From Providencia rettgeri (GTDB taxonomy: Bacteria > Pseudomonadota > Gammaproteobacteria > Enterobacterales > Enterobacteriaceae), in assembly GCA_900455085.1 (NCBI GenBank), contig UGTZ01000001.1:4060501-4124500 (forward strand): a DNA stretch of 64,000 nucleotides, written 5' to 3'. Position numbers and translations under genes: made by a program. The notes under the pieces are model-generated. The model was not told the origin of the DNA. It did not search any database and saw only the letters and a list, made by a program, of their open reading frames with translations. This document shows, one piece after another, positions 36,283 through 46,363 of the stretch. Positions within the stretch are counted from its first letter, which is position 1; each line of letters begins with the position of its first letter.

Positions 36283-38992
36283 ATGAGTCTGATAGAGCCC
36301 CTCAAAGCGTCTTTTTTATCCCACAATCGCTATCAATTGGCAGTCCAAGGATGCGATGCGCTATTGGATGTTGAATCTTTCATTGGGCGAGAAGCGATTA
36401 GCGAAACTTATCGTTATCAGATAACGTTCACCTCTTCATCCCAAAACCTGCAAGCCTCCCAGTTTCTTCGTCGTACCGCGCACTTTACGTTTTCATCACC
36501 CACTATTCCATTGGCCGATTTACGTTCACTGAATGAACCGCAAAAGCGAGTGCATGGTGTGGTGACACACTTTAAGCGGTTGTCCGGTTCAGCGGATGAA
36601 GCCCAGTACCAAATTGTCATTGAACCCTTTGTTTCGTTGCTGCGCCATCAACTGCGTTCCCACCGTTTCTTCTTAAACAAATCGGTACCGGAAGTCATTG
36701 GCCTCATTTTACGTGAGCATGACATGAAAGGCTGGGAATTTGAGTTTCATTTACAGCGCCAATATCCTAAGCGGGAACAAATCAACCAAATCAATGAAAG
36801 TGATTGGCGATTTATTGAACGGCTGTTAAGTGAAGTGGGGATTTTCTATTCCTTTAGTCTCCAGACCGACACGAAGACGGAAATTATTCACTTTGGGGAT
36901 AGCCAGCGCGCCTATGTGTATGATTTACAACTGCCACTCAATAGCCCTTCTGGCATGAATGACAATGGCGTTGAAAGCGTGTGGGGGCTATCGCTACGTC
37001 ACCAAGTGGTGGAACGCAGCGTCGTGACTAAAGATTATAATCACCGGCAAGCGATGCAAACGTTGCTATCCATTGAAACGGACATGACTCGCGGAGATGG
37101 GGACGATATAAACTATGGCGACGTTTACCACTACAAAGCCCGCCATCTTGAGCGCGGTGAGAAATACCAACCTGAAACGGAAACCGCCCATTTTTGGTCA
37201 CGGCTAGACCATGAACGCTTTCTCGCACGTCAAACACTGCTGCGAGGCAAAAGCAATTCACCGCGCTTAACGCCGTTGATGATTTTTAAAGTCATCGATA
37301 ACCAATTATCGTCCACCTTACCCACGGATTTTCAATCCGAAATTTTAATCACTCGATTACGATTTTCAGGCAGTCGCAGTAGCGCATTAACTATTCAGTT
37401 TGATGCCGCGCCGTACACCGAAGCACTGTGCTGGCGGCCTGTTCTAAAGCCTCGCCCTGTGATCGCAGGCACACTAATGGCGCGCATCACTAGTGCTAAA
37501 TCCCATGATATTTATGCCCACCAAAATGAGCACGGTTTCTATTGGGTGAAATTCGATGCAGACCGTGATGAAAAACCGACGGGGTATGAAAGCATGCCCG
37601 TGCGGCTGGCAAAACCCTATGCAGGCGATACCTACGGAATACACTTCCCGTTGATTCAAGGGGCTGAAGTCGCGATTGCCTTCCATGAAGGGGATCCTGA
37701 CCGACCGTATATCGCCCATGCCTTGCATGATTCCCATCGCCCCGACCACATCACTGACAAAAATAATACTCGCAACGTCATTCGTACTCCGGCAAATAAT
37801 AAGCTTCGTATGGAAGATAAGCGCGGGCAAGAGCATATCAAGCTCAGCACCGAATACGGCGGAAAAACCCAACTTAATTTAGGGCATTTGGTTAATCAAG
37901 GGCGTGAAAAAACGTGGGGATGGTTTTGAACTTCGCACTGACAGTTGGGGCGCCATTCGAGCAGGGAAAGGGCTGTTTATTAGTACCAACTTACGCACCA
38001 AAGCCTCTTCTGAACAACTGGATATGCGCGAAGCCAAGCAGCAATTGGATGATGCATTAAACTTAGTGAGCTCACTACGGGAAGCCGCTGACGTTGCAAA
38101 AGCCGAATTGGCCGATTTAAACGCCCAGCAAACCTTACTCACCCAATCGATTCATGAACTGCAACAAGCGGCAATGTTACTCAGTTCGCCCGCGGGTATT
38201 GCGCTCACGTCCCCAAAAACGGTACAGGCTAACAGTGGCGAAAATATCACTCTGACTGCCAATAAACAGGTCGATATCTCGGTAGGTAAAAAAATCACCT
38301 TAGCGGCAGGCAAGGCAATCAGCTTGTTTGCTCACACCCTAGGAATCAAAGCTTTTGCCGCAAAAGGCAAAGTCGAAATTCAAGCACAAAGTGATGAAAT
38401 GCATCTCACCTCACTCAAAGACATGACCGTCACTAGTACCGGCGGTAAAACCGTCGTTGCCGCTAAAGATGAACTGCTATTGACCTGTGGTGGCGCCTAT
38501 ATTCGTTTAAAAGGCGGGCAGATAGAGTACGGTAGCCCCAATAACCAAACGGTGAAAGCCACTAATTGGGTGGTTGAAGGCCCTGCCTCGATGGATGTCA
38601 CCCATCCGCAATTTCCACAGTCTATACCGAAACAAACTCTACGTTTTCAACTGAGCTCGTCACCACAAAGCCCTATGAAGGCGCGTGCATTTGAGCCGTA
38701 TGAGCTGTATGCCAATGGGGCGCTTATCCTAAAAGGTATGAGTGATGCGCAAGGAAATATCCAAATTGACCATGATATTCCCACGGATAGCTATCAACTA
38801 CATTTACTGAATGGGGATCGTTACGATATCGATGTTCCTCCTACTGAAGAGCAAGATGCAGAACGCGTCGAACCCGTTAATGTCGGTTTTCGATCCAGTG
38901 CGCCAAGCCAAGAGCGAGAAAGCTCGCGAATAGGTCAAGCATGGGGGAAAGGGCTTTTCCAATTTATCACTGAATGGAATAAGAGAAAATAA
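36283..38992 (+). CDS. vgrG: Type VI secretion spike protein VgrG with C-terminal extension (frame broken once)
   Basis: This protein of about 903 residues is split by one extra A in the A6 run 37907-37912; removing it joins LNLGHLVNQGREK to RGDGFELRTDSWGA. The gp27/gp5-like base fills about residues 20-500 (FIGREAISETYRYQITFTS, YPKREQINQINESDWRFIERL), followed by the needle and DUF2345-type repeats (LTSPKTVQANSGENITLTA) and an extra beta-domain at the C-terminus (AFEPYELYANGALILKG) that may hold the effector. AAAGGA precedes the ATG. It is the first gene of a compact vgrG-PLD-Sel1-PAAR operon. Confidence 0.88.
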
Positions 38993-38993
38993 T

Positions 38994-40943
38994 ATGTCAG
39001 GAAATCAATCTGTAGGATTCCCCGCCTCCGTGCAGTTACCCATCCCGGCAACCGAGCAGAAAATACGCTTACCCGTCTCGACGTGTATGGTGCTGCAAAT
39101 GACGCCCAGTTGGATCCCTGAGAGTACCAAATATCCGATGAGCTTATTTGTGTATGACCCACTCGTGAATGGAAAACAAACTTTTGCGGCGGTTGCGGAG
39201 GCAATTCGGCATGCTAAGCACAGCATTGAAATTATTACATGGGGTTTCCAGCCCTCCATGTATTTTGAACGTTCAAGGGGAATTAATGAAGGAACATTTC
39301 CGACGATTGCAGAGCTTCTTGAACAGAAAGCCAAAGAAGGGGTGAAAGTTCGTATTCTAGTGTGGTTTGATGAACTAGCTAAATTCGGTGAAACCAGTTT
39401 GCCAGGTTGGCGATTATCAACCCATTACACGCCGAGGCAAAAAATTGAACTTCCGATGGAAAAGGCTATCGCGGCAGGGTCTAAATTAGACTACGAGTCG
39501 GATAAACAATATCAATTTGATAAAGAGTGGCTACATCGTGCGAAAACCAATCAAATTAAAAACTTATCGGTTCGTACACGCTCAATGGCAATAAATAGCC
39601 CCTCATCTCGTTTGAGTCAGGTGGCGAAGTTAACCAAACACCAGTTTGGCAGTGATGATGTCGAACTCAGTTTACGTTTGGCGGCTCTGGCGATGGTGCC
39701 AACTCATCACCAAAAAGCGGTGTTGATTGATTATGAAGAACCTACTCTCGCGGTTGGCTTTGTGATGGGGCATAACATGCATTCGCAGTATTGGGATGAT
39801 GATAAACACTCAATTATTCAACATAAAGAGATGTCATGGCTAGGACGTGATGGCCCCACCGCATGGCAAGATACCTCTAACTGTGTGTATGGCGAAGTGT
39901 TGTGTGATTTAAGCGACAACTTTGTTTCGGCATGGAAAGAAACTGAAGGCTTGTTTACACACGGCAGTGAAGGTATCCAGCTGACAGAAAGACGTAAAGC
40001 AATTTCACGCAGCCAATACACGCCCACTTTAGAGCATGTTGAAGACTTAAATAAGCGTTACACATTTTTAGCTCGAAACCCATTAACACCAACGGCGGGA
40101 AAAATTTGTCGCACTAATCCCGAATATGATGAATATGATATTTTAAAGTCCTACGATCACGGTGTTAAACATGCACGTAACTACCTTTATTTTGAAAACC
40201 AATATTTCCGCTTATCGTCAATTGCTAAGGATGTGCGCAATATGGTGGAAGTGCGCAATCAATGTTTTGCAGAAGCGGCTGCCACTACCCCTAAACTGCA
40301 AGGGCAAAAAATTCCACCGTTCTATTTATTTGTGGTAACAAATTCAACCACAAAAGCAGAGGTGGGTGACTCGAATGAAGTCGGTGGATATCAAACTTAC
40401 AAGATGCTGGAAACCTTAGGGCGCCGTGATTTGATGCGGGAGCATGCTGCACATCAAGATACGGTGAAGAACGTTATGGAAGCCACAAAAAACGGTTGGG
40501 TATTAGCTCCTGTCGATGTGGTAAAACCGGATGATATTCAGGAAGAAACCATTGAGGGGTTTAAGAGCGTGATTTGTACCTTGGTTTCTCCTGATTCTAA
40601 TCTCTGGCAGTCGGTGTATGTCCACAGCAAGCTAACCTTAGTGGATGACACTTTTTTAATCCAAGGCTCTGCCAATATCAATTTACGCAGTATGGCATTT
40701 GATACTGAAATTGCGGTGATACTGCAAGATACGGACATCTTTCCTATTGTTAAACCGTTACGGGAAAAATTGTGGAAAATCCATAAAGGAACGGGGAGTG
40801 TTTCCGGTGATTTAACGACGGAGTTCAATGAATGGAAACGAATAATTAGTCTAAATAAGGAATTGAAAGGAGATAAAAAAATGCCTATAGCTCCTTTACT
40901 TCCGTTTGAGGATAAAACGATTGGGTTAGAAAATACGGATTAA
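38994..40943 (+). CDS. Phospholipase D-family T6SS effector (Tle5-like)
   Basis: This 649-residue protein has two HKD-type motifs of the phospholipase D superfamily: HHQKAVLID at about residue 238 and HSKLTLVDDTFLIQGSANI at about residue 542, both with His-x-Lys and the second with GSxN. No signal peptide is present, as expected for cargo carried by VgrG. The start is one base after the vgrG stop. Tle5 enzymes (e.g. PldA of Pseudomonas) hydrolyse membrane phospholipids of target cells. The next gene, a Sel1 lipoprotein, is the likely immunity protein. Confidence 0.85.
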   Translation: MSGNQSVGFPASVQLPIPATEQKIRLPVSTCMVLQMTPSWIPESTKYPMSLFVYDPLVNGKQTFAAVAEAIRHAKHSIEIITWGFQPSMYFERSRGINEGTFPTIAELLEQKAKEGVKVRILVWFDELAKFGETSLPGWRLSTHYTPRQKIELPMEKAIAAGSKLDYESDKQYQFDKEWLHRAKTNQIKNLSVRTRSMAINSPSSRLSQVAKLTKHQFGSDDVELSLRLAALAMVPTHHQKAVLIDYEEPTLAVGFVMGHNMHSQYWDDDKHSIIQHKEMSWLGRDGPTAWQDTSNCVYGEVLCDLSDNFVSAWKETEGLFTHGSEGIQLTERRKAISRSQYTPTLEHVEDLNKRYTFLARNPLTPTAGKICRTNPEYDEYDILKSYDHGVKHARNYLYFENQYFRLSSIAKDVRNMVEVRNQCFAEAAATTPKLQGQKIPPFYLFVVTNSTTKAEVGDSNEVGGYQTYKMLETLGRRDLMREHAAHQDTVKNVMEATKNGWVLAPVDVVKPDDIQEETIEGFKSVICTLVSPDSNLWQSVYVHSKLTLVDDTFLIQGSANINLRSMAFDTEIAVILQDTDIFPIVKPLREKLWKIHKGTGSVSGDLTTEFNEWKRIISLNKELKGDKKMPIAPLLPFEDKTIGLENTD

Positions 40944-40946
40944 ATT

Positions 40947-41918
40947 ATGCCACCAATTAAACTTAAACCTAATTTATTATTGTGTGTTTTAGTGCTACTT
41001 GTTAGCTGCAAGCCTGTAGAAGAAAAAGAGAAAGACATGACTCAAAAAACAGAATCCGACTTAACGTTCACTTGTGTGTATGAAAAAGACACATTACCTC
41101 CCGTTGATCCTGAAGCCGACATTTGGTTTAAACAGGCGCGAGAACTTGAAAAGGTCAATAAATCTCAACGGGATTACTCCAAGATAGGTGCACTCTACCG
41201 TAAAGCTGCAGAGCGTAATCACCCCAAAGCCATGCTTAACTTAAGTAACTTAATCAGTTATGGGAAAGTACCTCCGATAAACGGAAAAGGCTCAGCTCAA
41301 GAGGTATGGGATATTATCCAAAAAATGGCTACATTGGACATTAGCTATGGCTATTACCAAATGGGGCATTATCTTGATACAGGCTATGGTGTTGTAGCTG
41401 ACCGCACGAAGGCGTTAGACTATTTTCGCCAAGCAGCAGATTTGGGTAACCCTGAAGCCCAATATGTCATTGGGAGAATTTTTGTTACTCAACGTTTATC
41501 GGATAGAGATAACCCAGCCTATCGACCTGAAATAGGCAAAAAAATGCTTATTTGCGCAGCCAATCAAGGAAATGGAGATGCAGCATGGCGCTTAGCTACA
41601 TACTCAGCTAATGTAGAAAACAATTTAAGTAGTGCCTTAAAATATTATCAATTAGCAACGAAAAATGGGCATGAAATGTCTGCTTCGATGTTAGTTGATA
41701 CTTTTAAAATTAATACAACCTCAAAAGATTATTACTATCTAGCGGTAAAACCGGATCCAGAACGCTCAGCCCGCTATGAAGCAATAGTCAAAGAAATAGA
41801 TGCCTCTGACGAAACAGCCAAATTCCCCGATATCGATAAAATCGTTCCGCTCCCACCTGCTGAACTCCCTGAATGGGATGGCACGTTTGAATATAAAAAA
41901 CAACAGGATAATCAATAA
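40947..41918 (+). CDS. Sel1-repeat lipoprotein, probable immunity to the PLD effector
   Basis: This 323-residue protein has a lipoprotein signal peptide with lipobox LVSC at about residue 21, so it is anchored on the periplasmic side. Several Sel1-like/TPR repeats follow (NHPKAMLNLSNL, ALDYFRQAADLGNPEAQYVIGRI, ALKYYQLATKNGHEMSASML). Known Tli5 immunity proteins combine periplasmic location with Sel1-like repeats. It begins 3 bp after the effector stop. An immunity role is strongly suggested by order and architecture but not proven. Confidence 0.8.
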   Translation: MPPIKLKPNLLLCVLVLLVSCKPVEEKEKDMTQKTESDLTFTCVYEKDTLPPVDPEADIWFKQARELEKVNKSQRDYSKIGALYRKAAERNHPKAMLNLSNLISYGKVPPINGKGSAQEVWDIIQKMATLDISYGYYQMGHYLDTGYGVVADRTKALDYFRQAADLGNPEAQYVIGRIFVTQRLSDRDNPAYRPEIGKKMLICAANQGNGDAAWRLATYSANVENNLSSALKYYQLATKNGHEMSASMLVDTFKINTTSKDYYYLAVKPDPERSARYEAIVKEIDASDETAKFPDIDKIVPLPPAELPEWDGTFEYKKQQDNQ

Positions 41919-41930
41919 AAGGATTTTATC

Positions 41931-42194
41931 ATGCGCGCACTTGTTCGATTAGGTGACAAAACTACTCATGGCGGCGAAGTGATCACCGCTTCTGGTTCGG
42001 TGATGTACGGCAAACCGATAGCTTTAGTGGGAGATAAAGTCAGTTGCCCTAAAAAAGGACACGGTGTTAATGCCATTTTACCCGGTTCAACGCGTATTTT
42101 AATATCCGGTCGTCAGGCAGCACTCAATGGTTTTCAAACCGAATGTGGCTGTACGCTTATTGCTAGTCTGTCATCGTCGGGTGAGCAATCATGA
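41931..42194 (+). CDS. PAAR-domain protein
   Basis: This 87-residue protein is a PAAR repeat domain that caps the VgrG spike: MRALVRLGDKTTHGG, GDKVSCPKKGHG and FQTECGCTL, with Cys/His residues typical of the zinc-binding cone. It begins 12 bp after the Sel1 lipoprotein gene, with AAAGGA before the ATG. It has no extension domain, so it is a simple sharpener. Confidence 0.88.
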   Translation: MRALVRLGDKTTHGGEVITASGSVMYGKPIALVGDKVSCPKKGHGVNAILPGSTRILISGRQAALNGFQTECGCTLIASLSSSGEQS

Positions 42195-43314
42195 TAAGCT
42201 GGAAAACTCCGTCTTTAGATCACCACCTAAGCCTAAATTACCTCGCTTGATGCTTTGGTTCTTTTTAGTCGTGATTATTGGTGTTATCGGATTTGGCATA
42301 GGTGTTTATTTCTCTTCAATTGGGGTATTGTCTAGTGAAGTCAGTAACAACCAAATAATCGCTTTATTTGTTGTTCTTCCGGTGATTGTTATTTTGTTTA
42401 TTCGTCTATTGGCTTATTCGATAGTGTCATATGACCATCGGCAGTTTACTAATATGCTCGATGATGCACGTCAAGAATGGGGATATTGGGCTAGGAAGCA
42501 TCTAGGAATTTTAGCGCATACACGATTGACACAATTTGATGAAGAAAAACAAACAAACGTTGTTTTGTCCTCACTGCCTCCGAATAAAGACAATATATTG
42601 CAATTAAGCGCCTTCAAATCACTTTCTTTATGGGAGAAACAAGAAATGTCGGTGCAAAAGTTACTTGCCCCCATTGCTGAATATTACCATCAACATTCTC
42701 TTACTCAGCCAATTACCCTATATTGGCAAGCTGAAGATAATGAGGCTAGTTGGCAGGCTCTCATTCAGCAGGAAGCCACGCGCTTATCATTAGAGCTTGA
42801 ATCTGTTGAAACATTACCATATGACTCATTAAGTGAATGGTTGTTAGCACTGTATGAAAATCCCTTTGAACCTAAGTTATACGCTATTTTAGCTTTTCAG
42901 TTAGACTCAACGACGAGTGAAGAAGCTGCGAGCCTATTACTTGCACCCCAAGGGTTCTACGAGCGTTTACTCGCGCCTATTAAAGCGAAGCTCCTGCGCC
43001 CTATATCTACGGATATAGAGTCATTCCCTGACGCATTGAAAACACAGTGTGAATTCCAGTATTCAGGCGAACAATTAGATGGAATTTGGCACAGTGGCGT
43101 AGAGGATAACGATAAAGGGAAGTGTATCGAAAACTATGCACGACAGAATGTGTCTCATTTATCAGAACGCCTTTATGACATTGATACACTTTTAGGCAAA
43201 GGCGGTATCGCGCGTCATGTGGTGGCTTTGTCACTGGTGTATGAATATTCACATTACAGTCTTATTACCCATCAAAAGGGGACGCAACTTTTATTGCAAC
43301 AAATTCAGGTTTAA
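42181..43314 (+). CDS. Two-transmembrane protein of unknown function after PAAR
   Basis: The frame is open from 42127, but the part before 42181 overlaps PAAR and reads poorly. I take the GTG at 42181 (VSNHDKLENS), which overlaps the PAAR stop by 14 bp, giving 377 residues. Two hydrophobic helices (about residues 20-42 and 52-75) are followed by about 300 soluble residues with a pattern IATLYW..LESVETLPYDSL and a later ESFPDALKTQCEFQYSG. I do not recognise the family. Its position as last gene of a vgrG cassette suggests a T6SS accessory or second immunity function. Confidence 0.65.
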   Translation: MSNHDKLENSVFRSPPKPKLPRLMLWFFLVVIIGVIGFGIGVYFSSIGVLSSEVSNNQIIALFVVLPVIVILFIRLLAYSIVSYDHRQFTNMLDDARQEWGYWARKHLGILAHTRLTQFDEEKQTNVVLSSLPPNKDNILQLSAFKSLSLWEKQEMSVQKLLAPIAEYYHQHSLTQPITLYWQAEDNEASWQALIQQEATRLSLELESVETLPYDSLSEWLLALYENPFEPKLYAILAFQLDSTTSEEAASLLLAPQGFYERLLAPIKAKLLRPISTDIESFPDALKTQCEFQYSGEQLDGIWHSGVEDNDKGKCIENYARQNVSHLSERLYDIDTLLGKGGIARHVVALSLVYEYSHYSLITHQKGTQLLLQQIQV

Positions 43315-43492
43315 AGTTTAGTTATGAGAAGACTATTAAATTAGTGATAAAAAGAAATGCGAATTGTCGTTTTAATAAAATAACAACTGCAAATAAAATC
43401 TATTAGATTAAATACTATTAACAGATAGAAAATAACACTCCATTGATTTTATTGAATATGCTGGATTTTTATCAGTGAGGGGGAGAGGTACT

Positions 43493-43749
43493 ATGAAATA
43501 TTATTGATTTTAATCTTTATTGCTATAGGTATATTTAATGGTTTTATAGCACTTATCGCACCGGGAATTTCTGCAAGTGGCTCTGGATGTGGGAAAGGTT
43601 GTATGGAAAATATATCATCACTAAAAACCACAAGCTTGATATTTCTCATGCTTGCACTCATTACGGCTTTCTTTCCTTCGGAGAAAAACATAAATAAAAT
43701 TGTTTCAAAAATAAAAATATATCTAGCTAGAATAAAAAGCGGACGATAA
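43493..43749 (+). CDS. Small membrane protein (probable one-base frame break at start)
   Basis: The reading frame from 43504 gives a protein with two hydrophobic helices (ILIFIAIGIFNGFIALIAPG and SLIFLMLALITAFFP) and a short Cys-containing linker. A ribosome site (GGGGAGAGG) precedes ATG at 43493, which is out of frame by one base; adding one T at 43499-43502 yields the natural start MKYLLILIFIAIG. This would make 85 residues. I do not recognise it. Confidence 0.45.
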
Positions 43750-43906
43750 ATTGACAAAACTATTGTAATGGTTTGTTTTTATTAAAATAGGTGCATCAAT
43801 GCCTTTCTGATTTAGATCCGAGTAAAAAGGTATCTTCCTAAAAAATAAAACGTGTGAATTCAGAATATCTATGCGGAAAACCACATAGATATTCAACTCG
43901 GTACAT

Positions 43907-44177
43907 TTAAGCGTGCTCTAATTCATCTAAGTAATCCGCATACCACTGCATCATTTCTCTTCTTCCTTCCAAATATTGCGCATGATTATAGGTTCCTCGA
44001 ATAGAGTTTTTATCCTTGTGAGCCAGTTGTGTTTCAACCCACGCACTGTCAAACCCTTTCTTATGTAAGATAGTACTCATTGTGTGGCGAAAGCCATGCC
44101 CTGTTGCTTTGCCATCATACCCAATTCGCTTTAAGACCATGTTAGTACTGGCTTCACTCTTTGGTTGATTAATGTTG
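43907..44177 (-). pseudogene. Truncated integrase C-terminus
   Basis: About 88 residues match the C-terminal catalytic part of P4-type integrases: GHGFRHTMSTILH, QLAHKDKNSIRGTYNHAQY and MMQWYADYLDEL. Catalytic His-x-x-Arg and the His/Tyr region are present, but the rest of the gene is missing upstream (higher coordinates). It is a trace of an earlier or second integrative element beside the intact integrase at 44302-45549. Confidence 0.8.
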
Positions 44178-44301
44178 CAACAACCCGAGCAAACTAATTA
44201 ATACTGACCAATAAAAGATCAAGCTATTGAATTTTGTAGGTTAGTTATTTGCTCAGCCCTCTTTAGGGGCTGAGTAAGTTATTAACTAGGACCTATAAAA
44301 A

Positions 44302-45549
44302 TCATTTTCCAAACCCAAATGCCCCTACATGCCCTTCCCTGTTCACATCCAGATAATCAGCCCACCATTGCACCATCAGTCGTCTTTCCTCAATATGCTC
44401 TGCCTTATGAATATAAGCAGCTCTTACTGAGTTACGTTCTTGGTGGCTCATTTGCCTTTCTACTGCATCCTTAGACCATAGCCCTGACTCAATCAACGAA
44501 CTACAGGCCATTGTTCTAAAACCATGCCCACACACTTCTGTCTTAGTGTCATAGCCCATTACACGTAGTGCGTTGTTTACCGTGTTTTCACTCATTGGTT
44601 TTCTAGGATTATGATCCCCGATAAAGATCAGCTCGTGGTTACCGCTGAATTGATAGATCTGCTTTAAGATCTCAATCGCTTGCCGACTTAAAGGGACTAA
44701 ATGAGGAGTACGCATTTTTGATCCACGATGTGAGTGTTTAACCCCTTCTATCGCTTCGCGTTCAGCAGGGATCGTCCACATGGCATTTTCAAAATCGATT
44801 TCTTCCCAACGAGCGAAACGAAGCTCACTGGAACGAATGAAAACTAGCAAGGTAAGTTTGACTGCAAGTTTAGTTAAAGGTCTTCCCTTATAATCATCTA
44901 TGCGTTGTAAGAACTCAGGTAGGCGTTTAAGCTCTAATGCCGCTCTATGGACTCGTTTACCTGTCGCAACTGCGCCAGCCATATCTTGTGCTGGGTTATA
45001 GTCGATTAAACCGCTTTGTACCGCATAACGCATAATAGCTGTCACACGCTGTTGTAAACGTGCCGCCACCTCAAGACGTCCAGACATCTCCACGGCTTTA
45101 ATTGGTTCGAGGAGATCGCGAGTTTTTAGTTCAGCAATATTACGTTTGCCAATAGCGGCAAAGATATTGTCCTCAAGGCTTTTGAGGACTCGATGGCTAT
45201 GGACTTCTGACCACTTTTTATTGGTCGCGTGCCAATCGCGAGCTACCTTCTCAAAGGTGTTAAATTCCTTTTGCTGTTCTTCCTTTAATTCTTTCTTGAG
45301 CTCTCGAGGATCGATGCCTAAAGCAACTTGCTTTCTGGAAGCATCCCTTCTTTCTCTTGCATCCGCTAAAGAAATTTCAGGGTATACACCAAAGGCCATT
45401 AAATGTTGTTTGCCGCCAAAGCGAAAACGGAAGCGCCAATATTTAGAACCATTGGGGTGAATATAAAGAAACAAGCCATCACTGTCTGTCAGTGTATAAG
45501 CTTTCTCGTCTGGTTTAGCAGCTCGAACTTTCGTATCGGTTAATGCCAT
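44302..45549 (-). CDS. P4-type tyrosine integrase of the tRNA-Leu island
   Basis: This integrase of about 415 residues has an N-terminal DUF4102 arm-binding domain (MALTDTKVRAAKPDEKAY, LFLYIHPNGSKYWRFRF), a core-binding domain and a catalytic domain with Arg in FIRSSELRFARW, His-x-x-Arg in GHGFRTMA and His/Tyr in MSHQERNSVRAAYIH. I chose the ATG at 45547-45549, which has the family start MALTDTKVRAAKP; an alternative GTG lies six codons upstream. It is adjacent to tRNA-Leu and should catalyse integration and excision of the island. Confidence 0.9.
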   Translation of the reverse strand: MALTDTKVRAAKPDEKAYTLTDSDGLFLYIHPNGSKYWRFRFRFGGKQHLMAFGVYPEISLADARERRDASRKQVALGIDPRELKKELKEEQQKEFNTFEKVARDWHATNKKWSEVHSHRVLKSLEDNIFAAIGKRNIAELKTRDLLEPIKAVEMSGRLEVAARLQQRVTAIMRYAVQSGLIDYNPAQDMAGAVATGKRVHRAALELKRLPEFLQRIDDYKGRPLTKLAVKLTLLVFIRSSELRFARWEEIDFENAMWTIPAEREAIEGVKHSHRGSKMRTPHLVPLSRQAIEILKQIYQFSGNHELIFIGDHNPRKPMSENTVNNALRVMGYDTKTEVCGHGFRTMACSSLIESGLWSKDAVERQMSHQERNSVRAAYIHKAEHIEERRLMVQWWADYLDVNREGHVGAFGFGK

Positions 45550-45828
45550 ATTCTTTGTCCTCTTCACCCCAGGATGAGTATATAAACGAGATATCTCAGA
45601 TTACTGTTGATGGCTTCGAGCTATATAGCCAATTATGAGCCTACGCTACAGGTAGCGCCTGCATTGCTCTAACATCAGTAATTCGAGGTAAAATGAGTAT
45701 ACAAACATTATCGAAGCGAAGATATACTCAGTTATATACTCACACGGAGGTTGATGTGGGTTGAGTTAGATTGACATGCATTGACTGAAAACGCGGGAAA
45801 AGCCTTGCAAACACTGGATTTTAGATAC

Positions 45829-45851
45829 AAAAAAAGACGTCTGTTGACGTC
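45829..45851 (-). terminator. Terminator of tRNA-Leu
   Basis: Two GACGTC arms with a 4-nt loop are followed on the minus strand by a seven-T run (45829-45835). A related structure lies beside the distal att copy at 33497-33518, which supports duplication of this flank. Confidence 0.8.
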
Positions 45852-45865
45852 TCTTGATGTTCTTA

Positions 45866-45950
45866 TGGTGCCGAAGGCCGGACTCGAACCGGCACACCCG
45901 AAGGCGGTTGATTTTGAATCAACTGCGTCTACCAATTCCGCCACTCCGGC
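45866..45950 (-). tRNA. tRNA-Leu (CAA)
   Basis: The minus strand folds as an 85-nt tRNA with long variable arm. The acceptor begins GCCGGAG and ends CTTCGGCACCA with encoded CCA; the T arm reads GGTTCGAGTCC; the anticodon stem GTTGA/TCAAC encloses the loop TTCAAAA, giving anticodon CAA (45914-45916). It is the integration site of the island to its left. ORFs crossing it are not real. Confidence 0.95.
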
Positions 45951-46228
45951 ACGAAGTGATGTGTTTCTTGGAAAACGCTGCCATTATACTTGCCTTGTGC
46001 CTACTGGCAACACTTATTCGTGAAGATACGGTTTGTTCGATTAAAAAAAAAGCATATTCCTTAGATCTTATAAAATCACAAGGAAAGCTTCTTTTGTTTA
46101 TATATCTATTAATGAGTATGTTAACTTCTCCCAAATTATTTTTCTTATCACGAGGCTCTGTGACTAGCGGCAGGTCATTATTTTTGTTAGTTTATCTGCA
46201 ATCTAATGTCAATATTTAAGGTTTAATC

Positions 46229-46315
46229 ATGGGTTTTGTTGGGTGGATAGCAACAGGTATCTTTATTGGCATCTTAATTGGTGTGGTAATGAAGATTTTC
46301 GCGAAGAAAAAATAA
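46229..46315 (+). CDS. Small 28-residue hydrophobic protein
   Basis: The ORF MGFVGWIATGIFIGILIGVV followed by a basic tail (MKIFAKKK) predicts one transmembrane helix with a positive C-terminus. TAAGG lies eight to twelve bases upstream of the ATG. It is 48 bp before ampH on the same strand. It resembles other single-helix small membrane proteins but I cannot name a family. Confidence 0.45.
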   Translation: MGFVGWIATGIFIGILIGVVMKIFAKKK

Positions 46316-46363
46316 TATGGCTGAAAGGCCATTTGCAAACAATCATATCGGCTGGCTTCCAAC

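Larger units (their letters stand above)
33553..45886. mobile_element. Genomic island in tRNA-Leu(CAA) carrying an orphan VgrG/PLD effector cassette
   Basis: The island is bounded by duplicated 3' tRNA-Leu sequence (33533-33552 and 45866-45886), with a P4-type integrase next to the tRNA as usual. A second, truncated integrase end (43907-44177) shows an earlier insertion event. Cargo: small hypothetical genes, a multi-zinc-ribbon protein, VgrG, phospholipase D effector, Sel1 lipoprotein, PAAR and a membrane protein. There are no T6SS structural genes (tssB/C/F/K/M), so the cassette depends on an apparatus encoded elsewhere. Confidence 0.8.

Noticed and set aside
45732..45944. 70-residue minus-strand ORF and overlapping plus-strand ORFs over the tRNA-Leu region
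   Set aside because: They run through the tRNA and its terminator; the similar ORF at 33319-33555 exists only because this flank is duplicated.
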